From Cudoniella acicularis (taxonomy: Eukaryota; Ascomycota; Leotiomycetes; Helotiales; Helotiaceae): 10,419 nt of DNA. Both the position numbers and the translations under genes were made by a program. This document shows positions 1 through 6,449 of the stretch, one piece after another. The DNA is taken from NCBI GenBank assembly GCA_013054445.1, contig JAAMPI010001796.1, positions 1 through 10,419 of the forward strand, written 5' to 3'. The notes beneath the pieces were generated by a model. It worked only from the letters and a program-made list of their open reading frames with translations, was not told the DNA's origin and did not search any database. Every line of letters begins with the position of its first letter. Positions within the stretch are counted from its first letter, which is position 1.

Positions 1-53
1 TCTTTAAATTATTAATGTTCTTCTTATCAATCCAATACAAAAACAGAACTTAC

Positions 54-1813
54 GGTTGCAATGTGCAGCCCACTCCAAAACCCGTTAAAACGCCATATCC
101 AATTTGTTTGCCTAATCCAGAGGTCTCATCTAATGTAGAGTACAAGCCAAGACCAATTGCCCAAGTAATCCATCCGGTAAGGATTGCTTCCTACTTTTCG
201 TCAGCAGTGTTATAGAACAAGGAAATTCGAAGGGAAGTCCTACCCTGTATCGACCCGTCGTATGAATATACAGACCAGAAATAGTACTACAAGCAGCTAC
301 CGGAGACATGTGTTAGATATTTCTAAGAGTCAAAGCAAGCAAGGACCTACTTTGTGTCAAGGTTATTGGCAAAAGTAGCGCACCCGCTTTCACGGCCGAA
401 TAGCCATACACCAGCTGGTAAAAGGTGGGAATATAGTAGACCTGTGTGACGAACCCCCAGCCATTAATGCTATGTATGATGTCAGCTAGTAATTGCTGGT
501 TGCCATGGTTGGAGCACAGTCAGCCTTACAACATGGTCAGAGAAGCACCATTGACGACCTTTTGCTTGAATATGTAAACTGCACTTTGATTAGGACAGGA
601 CCTTCGGTCGGAATCGTATACATACGGGGGACGAGTGGCAACGCTGCTCCTTTCCATTCCCAAAGGATGAAAGCTACGCAGCAAGCTGCTCCTAAAACCA
701 AAGAGCAAATTACGGCAGCAGAGTTCCAAGCTTTCTCGCCACCGCCCCAGGTTAATGCGAGCTTGGAGATGTTATTATTTACTACACTTAAGCGCAATGC
801 AGTTTCAGAAACGTACCACAATCAGTGTTGAACCTCCTAATGCAAAGAAGGCCCCCATGAAATCGATGGCGCGGATCTTTCTGCGAGATATTAGACTACG
901 AGCCAAGAGCGAATAGGAAATTATTTACACTCTCCAGTCCCCTTCGACTTTCCTTAGTGGCAGAAAGTATACCACTCCAATCATGGCGAGGGCAGTTAAA
1001 GGAAGATTCAACCGGAAGATCCATCTCCTAATACACCGTCAGCTTGAATGAATAATCCCAATGCATAGCAATTACCAATCATGCTGGACCAAAGCTCCTC
1101 CTATGACTGGGCCGACGCCATTTGCAAGAGCAACGAAAGCACCCTATTCAGGTCAGCAATTAAAGCAAGTTCAAAACCTAAGCCTCCACTCACAAATATG
1201 CCCTGGTATTTCCCACGATCTCTCAATGACACAACGTCGCTGATGACTGTCTGTGCAATCGTCATCAACCCCCCACCTCCTATCCCAACGATAGCGCGAA
1301 ACACAATCAACTGCGCAACACTCGTTGCAAGCGATGAAGCAAGGGAGCCGAAGAAGAAGAGGGCGAATCCAACGAAAAGGATATTTTTCCGCGACCAGAT
1401 ATCCGAGAGTCTCCCATAAAGAAGTTGGAAAGATGTCGATGTTCTACCCGGCAATGAGCGATGTTGGTTTCTAAATGCTGGACATCACTTACATAAAAAA
1501 TCCACCGGCAATCCAAGACGCCTGACTGCCTGCCCCGAGCTGTGAGCTGACTATCGAAAGACTAGCTGCGAGTGTGGTTTGGTCCATTAAAGTGAAGAAG
1601 TCGATCAAAGCACACACGAGGAAGACCTGTTCTATCTCAGTAATCCATAACAAAGCAGTTCTAGATAATGCATACTGTGATAATTCTGGCCGTTGGCATG
1701 TAATTTGTTTGTTCGTTGAACTGATATTCTTTGTAGGCATTTTGACTTGGTAGCTCCTCTGTTGGAGTTACAGGATCGATTTCAATGCGTTCTTGTGTAT
1801 CAGACTTCTCCAT
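54..1813 (-). CDS. MFS transporter, DHA2-like (partial, 11 exons seen, 3' end outside window)
   Basis: Proton-driven drug/metabolite exporter of the plasma or vacuolar membrane by family; substrate unknown. Spliced exons, in order of transcription: 1813-1676, 1626-1493, 1443-1194, 1143-1076, 1027-929, 880-817, 761-626, 578-530, 469-351, 296-244, 190-54. All junctions keep one frame, giving 415 residues plus two bases. A further intron starts at 53 with donor GTAAGT and leaves the window. Introns are 47-60 bp; most have CTGAC/CTAAT-like branch sites and CAG/TAG acceptors, and one (762-816) uses AAG. Visible motifs: acidic N-tail, VFLVCALIDFFTLMDQTTLA (about 47-66, TM1), LLYGRLSDIWSRK (98-110, MFS motif A), GGGGLMTIAQ (145-154), ANGVGPVIGG (181-190, TM5 exporter motif C), RWIFRLNLPL (198-207), QVYYIPTFYQLVYGYS (322-337), TGRYREAIL (366-374). 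About 10-11 of 14 expected helices are present. The start at 1813 has A at -3 and G at +4; an in-frame ATG two codons upstream (1819) is an alternative. No stop or frameshift, so the gene looks intact. Sure of the family, not of the substrate. Confidence 0.92.
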
Positions 1814-1934
1814 TATCATTATTGCGTTTTGGAATCCTGCAATAGACGAGGAGTGAATAAAACAGAAAAATGAGGACAATGTACTTTGCTTGCGATTACT
1901 CTCTCCTTAATCGTGCCAGAAAAAGTCCATGACG

Positions 1935-1994
1935 CCCCTCCGCAGTCGGAAGCTAACTTTCTTTGCGGCATGGTAAAAGGGGTAAATAACCCCT
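1935..1994. promoter_or_regulatory. Cluster of three STRE cores (CCCCT/AGGGG), two as an inverted pair
   Basis: CCCCT lies at 1935-1939. AGGGGT (1978-1983) and ACCCCT (1989-1994) form a perfect 6-bp inverted pair around a 5-bp AAATA spacer. AGGGG/CCCCT is the core bound by Msn2/4-type C2H2 stress regulators in fungi. The cluster is about 120-180 bp upstream of the transporter ATG (reading leftwards) and about 700 bp from the other gene, so it more likely serves the transporter. Five-base cores occur often by chance; the inverted pairing is what makes this notable. Confidence 0.4.
1939..1950. promoter_or_regulatory. Palindrome TCCG-N4-CGGA, possible Zn2Cys6 site
   Basis: TCCG (1939-1942) and CGGA (1947-1950) are inverted around CAGT. 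Paired CGG/CCG triplets are the usual target of fungal Zn2Cys6 binuclear-cluster regulators, with spacing setting specificity. It lies about 130 bp upstream of the transporter start and overlaps the last base of a CCCCT core. Binding is inferred only. Confidence 0.35.
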
Positions 1995-2446
1995 AGCTCT
2001 CGTCACCCGTGGCGCCGGTAGTGCATGAACCTGGCAGCGGGTGGTGTTGATGTATACCCCGCACTAGTCTGCCGTTTCTTAGGCATTCCCGAAGCTAATG
2101 CACTGGTCAAAAAAGAGAGATAAATTGCTGTCCAATCTAGCCGCCACCGTGGTGGTCAGCAATGTCGCCATTAGTGTTTATGCACTCATTTTTGCGCGTT
2201 GACAGCGGACCCTCGAAAAATCCGGGGGTTGAACTGAACTTAGGAGATTGGCGGATGAAGGTTTTTAATTTAAGCACCGTTTTCCCGATAATTAATGTTC
2301 TCATTCCCTCTCATAGACAACAACCCCCATTGAAAAGACATTACCCTGTAAATATTTTTACTTCTATAACTTAATTTCTATAATTCTTCTATAGAACAGG
2401 AAAATGCTTGATTAGAATAGATAAAATTATTAATTTATACGTCTTT

Positions 2447-2452
2447 TATAAA
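2447..2452 (+). promoter_or_regulatory. TATA-like box of the PLP-rhodanese gene
   Basis: TATAAA in an AT-rich tract, about 245 bp before the chosen ATG (2696) and about 140 bp before an in-frame upstream ATG (2594). Further TATA-like strings lie nearby at about 2471-2485, so the exact element is uncertain. Confidence 0.25.
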
Positions 2453-2695
2453 TGTAAGAAATCCTTGGCTATAAGATGTGTATAATGAGACATAAGTAAA
2501 CACGAATACATAGATATTTATATATTACCGTAAATAAAGACACATTTATTCAACCATAAAAGTGCAAGGGTGCTCATTTCTTGTCGAGCCTTGATGCATT
2601 CTCGAGATAGCTTCATCTCCAACTTCCACTTTATTGAAGCTCGTCGGCAACGCTACGAAGGCATTTTTAAGCTGTTGCCTTGTGCAATCGCAGTC

Positions 2696-4584
2696 ATGTC
2701 TGTTCAAAATCTTCTCAATGTATATTCTGGCCAAGATGCTCTTCGGAAATACTTTGATCCAGAATATGCTCCTATGTTGCCGCTGGTTGAAATCCCGGAT
2801 TCATTTAATCCATTCAAGGAAGATGGGGTGCGCATTTTTGCGAAAATGATGACCATGCTTCCTGCAAACAACGTCAAGGCATTGCCAGGTACGGGGATGT
2901 AACAATAAGGGGATTGCTTTCACTAACAAATGTGCTAGCTATCGACTTGCTCTCACAATGCGTGCAGCCTGGGAAGACGAAGACTGTTCTGGAATACAGT
3001 TCTGGGTCTACTATTATTTCGATGTCAATGATCGGTGAGCCTTCTATGCATATACACTACTGTCACCAATCAAGCTAATTTCGCAGCCCGAGTATTTCAT
3101 GGAATTGACGACTGTAGAGCGTACTTGTCGAACAAGACAGGTGACACAAAGTTGAAGTTGATGCAATTTTTCGGGTTGGACATGTATATCTCTCTGCACG
3201 TGCAAAATTCTTGAACTTACCTTGACAGAACATTGTTTGCTGGGCCTTCCCAGCCAGAACCATATGATTCCAGAGGCGGGATCCAGGCCGCAAGACGACT
3301 AGCAATCGATGATGAGACTGTGTGCAATCCCAATCAGTATGAGCATGATGCCAACTGGGGTTCCCACTACAAGTGGACAGGACCTCAGATTCTTAAGCAG
3401 TTGCCTGATCTCAATGTCATGTGCGCTGGTGTTGGAACTTCTGGAACCATGACAGGAATTGGAAAGTATTTGGGGGAAGCCAAGCCTTCTGTGGTTCGAG
3501 TTGGGTATGTGCATCTTCTAATAGAAAAATTATTCTTCCAAAACTGACCATAGTTTAGGGTATTTACAGCAGTAGGCGATCGTGTGCCTGGACCTCGGCC
3601 ATTTTCACTCATGGAACCTGTCAAATTCCCTTGGAAAGCAGCCACTGATGCCAGAGAAGATGTTGGCTCAACCGACTCTTTCGGTATATCGATGCAGCTA
3701 TCACGAGCTGGGCTCATTTGTGGGCCTTCGTCAGGCTTCAATCTAAAAGGTAAATTCCAAAATCTCCGACCATTCATAAAAATTGCTGCGAATATAATAA
3801 TAAATAATTTGTAGGCCTCTGTCAGTTTCTCGTAAAACGCAAAGCTGCCGGAACCCTCAAAGACCTTGCCAGCCCAAACGGAGACATCAATTGCGTCTTT
3901 ATTTGCTGCGATCTGCCATATCAATACCTGAATGATTACTTTGACAAACTGGACAGTACCTGGTTCCCCCAAATCCACAACAGACACCTTACAGAAGTTG
4001 ACCTCTACAACAATTACGAAGAAGTCAAGGAACGTGACCCAGGCGCAGTAATTCCGGATTTTTACGAGCTCTCTACCGTTTCTGCCTCCATGGCAACACC
4101 AACTCTGCCTTTGAAACTTCGTCCAGACCATGCAGTAATTGATCTCCGGTCATCCGTTGAATTTGAGATCTCACACTTGCCGGAAGCTTTGAACACTCCT
4201 CTAAAATCGCTGATACCTGGAGGTTCTTCACCATTTGCCGATAGCGATATATTTGCTGCACAATGGCGGGAATTAGAGGGTCTTTTTGGTGGCGGTAGTT
4301 TAGATACAGCGTCGGATCTAGCAAAAGAACTTTCTCAGAAGAAGAAATTGCTGGTTGTCTGTGAAGCTGGTGACACAGCACGAGTAGCTGCTAGTATTTT
4401 GAGAGTGAAGGGCGCAAACGCCGAATGCTTGAAAGGAGGAATGTTGGCTATGAACCAGGGTCTCTGTGTACTGATCAAACAGAACAAATTGGAGAATGGG
4501 TTGATGAAAGAGAAGGGAGAGAATTTGGAGAATGGAATAGCAAAGGATGAAGGGGAGCACCGCAATGGCGATTTAGCTATCTGA
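2696..4584 (+). CDS. PLP-dependent cysteine synthase/CBS-like enzyme fused to C-terminal rhodanese (540 aa, 6 exons)
   Basis: Exons 2696-2888, 2939-3034, 3087-3183, 3229-3504, 3559-3749, 3815-4584; five introns of 45-65 bp with GT...AG ends; total 1623 coding bases with stop. Residues about 20-340 are a fold-type II PLP domain. Lys61 in LPANNVKALP sits where SVKDR carries the Schiff-base lysine. SSGST (85-89) replaces the usual SGNT substrate loop. GTSGTMTG (198-205) is the phosphate-binding Gly loop, and PSSG (277-280) carries the serine facing the PLP ring nitrogen. ICCDLPYQY (314-322) is also found in the downstream paralogue. Residues about 388-505 are a rhodanese domain: AVIDLRSSVEFEISHLPEAL (391-410), active-site Cys467 in VVCEAGDTAR, then LKGGMLAM (490-497). 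By family it would do beta-replacement or elimination on an O-activated serine or related substrate, with the rhodanese handling sulfane sulfur; the substrate is not known. The start at 2696 matches the start of the paralogue residue for residue. The lysine-rich tail after 507 contains an imperfect 12-residue duplication. No lesion seen. Confidence 0.94.
3195..3204. repeat. 10-bp palindrome TGCACGTGCA inside intron 3
   Basis: Perfect palindrome with a CACGTG E-box core within the 45-bp intron 3184-3228. CACGTG is the core of bHLH regulators such as Cbf1, which acts on sulfur genes in yeast. An intronic site this small may be chance. Confidence 0.25.
4486..4557 (+). repeat. Imperfect tandem 36-bp duplication in the C-terminal tail of the PLP-rhodanese gene
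   Basis: Unit 1 (4486-4521) encodes KLENGLMKEKGE and unit 2 (4522-4557) encodes NLENGIAKDEGE. The units match at about two thirds of bases by eye. They form most of a charged, probably disordered tail beyond the rhodanese fold. Confidence 0.65.
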
Positions 4585-5505
4585 AGAAAGGAGAGTTCTG
4601 GTGTCAAGAGAGCCCCCCTGAGGAGCATCAAGGTGCTAGATTTCTGAAATCTCAGTGGATAATCACTTTTTAAGGTTAAAATAAGATCAATTTTAGAATT
4701 CTTTTGGCTTCAAGCTTTAAACAATTCTGAAAACTTGATCAAATCTTCTCTGAAATTCAACGACCTAACTTGACTAGTCCTCTGACACGTGAGAAAGCCG
4801 TGCGATGTCGAGCGAGTATGACTTCCGAACACAAGATCCCAAACCAGCCTCACTCAGACATTAATATATTCCGTTGTACGTCTTCAGGCTTCACTGTTGC
4901 TCAAATTATCTTACATGCATATATTCCTTCCAATACCAAGATCTTACATGTTGATCCCAATATGGTTAGCGTGGATTGTAAAATACTGTATAAAACTTAA
5001 TAAAGCCGGTTATAAAAATGCAGCTAGAGATTTCACACTCCGGAGAAACTCGAAGGGGGGATGGCGTAGATGTCGGCATAGCCTACGTCAGAAAGGCTTC
5101 GCTGGCCATGGCTGGGATGATGCGGAACTTTATGTGTGCCGCCCCGTATTACTAGGTGGGCTGTTAAAACAGTTTAACCATTTCGTTTTAATACTTACTA
5201 ATATTTAACTTAAAATCCCTCATCATAAGGCATGTGGGCATTGGATATATGAGAAGATCTCCATTCGATCGAATCATCTTCCCCCTTTACGGACATGTTC
5301 GCCACCGCGGCATGTATTTGCTGCGCTGGAAATCTTGGGCGGGAAGTATGTAAGTGTGGGAAAACGGGAAGATAGTGTGCCGTTATGTCAGAGTATTAGC
5401 TATTATATTGGTCCCCAAGCCACTTTATGTATTGTGAAGTCAAGTCAAACTTGCGTTCCTCGCATTGCTAGGTTCCACCGAGTGTTTTGACAAGAAACCG
5501 AGGAA
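4585..5505. other. Intergenic region between the two tandem paralogues
   Basis: About 920 bp. It starts with the 3' flank of the first paralogue, including a perfect inverted repeat AGATTTC-T-GAAATCT at 4638-4652. A CACGTG E-box lies at 4786-4791, read as TCACGTG on the minus strand. A GTTAAA/TTTAAC inverted pair lies around 5163-5178. The rest is the promoter of the second paralogue. Open frames at 4770-5000 and 4897-5208 resemble no family I know, and I saw no obvious sequence shared with the other paralogue's promoter. Confidence 0.6.
5407..5411 (-). promoter_or_regulatory. CCAAT box (reverse orientation) upstream of the second paralogue
   Basis: ATTGG, i.e. CCAAT on the minus strand, about 95 bp before the ATG at 5506. 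This is a usual distance for the HAP/CBC complex site in fungal promoters. Short motif, so weak evidence. Confidence 0.3.
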
Positions 5506-5727
5506 ATGGCCCAGACGAACATGCAAAACGTCTTCAAAGGACCAAACTCACTCGTCAACTACTTCAATCCCGATTTACAGCCACCGCTACCACTAGTAGA
5601 GTTGCCTGAAAAATTGAACCCATTCAGGGTAGATAATGTTCGAATTTATGCCAAGATGCTCACAGCTCTGCCCGCGCAAAACGTCAAGATGTTTCCAGGT
5701 AAGATTTTCAAAAGACTTCTTTTCCAT

Positions 5728-5755
5728 GACCTATAAACTGAGACCTATAAACTGA
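5728..5755 (+). repeat. Two perfect tandem copies of a 14-bp unit in intron 1 of the second paralogue
   Basis: GACCTATAAACTGA occurs at 5728-5741 and again at 5742-5755, within intron 5699-5766, near its 3' end. The unit contains ACTGA, a possible branch site, so the branch region appears duplicated. It makes this 68-bp intron longer than the equivalent 50-bp intron of the first paralogue. Confidence 0.85.
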
Positions 5756-6397
5756 GATCGTGATAGCTTTGAATATGCTCCTCCAAAATCCAGCAGCGGC
5801 TTCAAAATCCATTGTTGAAGCAAGTTCTGGGTCCACGGCTATCTCTCTCGGTTTAGTGTCTCACGTACTCTGGGGAAATGAAGATGTGTGCGCCTATGTC
5901 ACTAACAAGAAACACCCTGATCAACTGCGACTTCTTCGATTCTTTGGTCTAAAGGTGTAAGTCATCCAAAATTATTCGCAACGCACGATCTAAAGATATC
6001 GCAGATCGCTTTATGGCGGAATAGCTCAGCAGGAACCAGACGATCCAAGAGGAATAATGTGGAGACTCAGAAGACTGGCCAAGCACGACGAGAACGTGTC
6101 CTACCCAGGGCAATATGACAATGACAATGTATTTGACTTCAAATTATATCAAGTCCAGCATTGAGAGGTTCACTGATATTTTCCCCCAGAATTGGAAGTC
6201 ACATGTTCGCTGGACCGGTCCGCAAATTTTCCAACAACTACCAGAAATAAATGTACTTTGTACAACAGTTGGAACTGGAGGTAAATATCCTCGAATTATG
6301 AGTCAAGTGAATAGCCGACTTATTATCAGAATACAGGGTGTATCTCAGGAACAGGAGTGTATCTGAAATCACAAAAAGAATCGATCAAAGTCATTGG

Positions 6398-6449
6398 GCA
6401 AGTTACCAAAACACATTTTTCTTAACTGAAAATCACTAAGTCAAGTCAG
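6398..6449 (+). other. GC-AG intron in the second paralogue
   Basis: Donor GCAAGT directly after a split glycine codon (GG at 6396-6397), acceptor CAG at 6447-6449. Splicing restores KVIG|VCNVFGDPTPGPR, which matches the first paralogue (VRVG|VFTAVGDRVPGPR) at the same intron position and phase, where that gene uses a GT donor. Confidence 0.75.

Larger units (their letters stand above)
1814..2695. other. Divergent intergenic region between MFS gene and PLP-rhodanese gene
   Basis: About 880 bp between two divergent starts. The left part (about 1920-2160) is moderately GC-rich and holds short palindromes and STRE cores. The right part (about 2270-2560) is strongly AT-rich, with several TATA-like strings, as expected of a fungal core promoter and leader. 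Short open frames here (for example 2162-2374) show no family resemblance and I do not call them genes. Confidence 0.7.

Noticed and set aside
1493..1740. Transporter start at ATG 1740 (MPTKNISS...)
   Set aside because: A 49-bp intron 1627-1675 joins MEKSDTQERIEID... (start 1813) to VFLVCALIDFF in frame and gives a typical acidic MFS N-terminus; the 1740 reading puts intron sequence into the protein.
54..1813. Transporter as a pseudogene, because it is broken into many short open frames on the minus strand
   Set aside because: All breaks coincide with short introns with proper donor, branch and acceptor signals; spliced, the whole stretch gives one continuous DHA2-type sequence without stops.
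3385..4131. Long open frame on the minus strand (248 codons)
   Set aside because: It lies opposite exons and introns of the well-supported PLP-rhodanese gene and has no family features.
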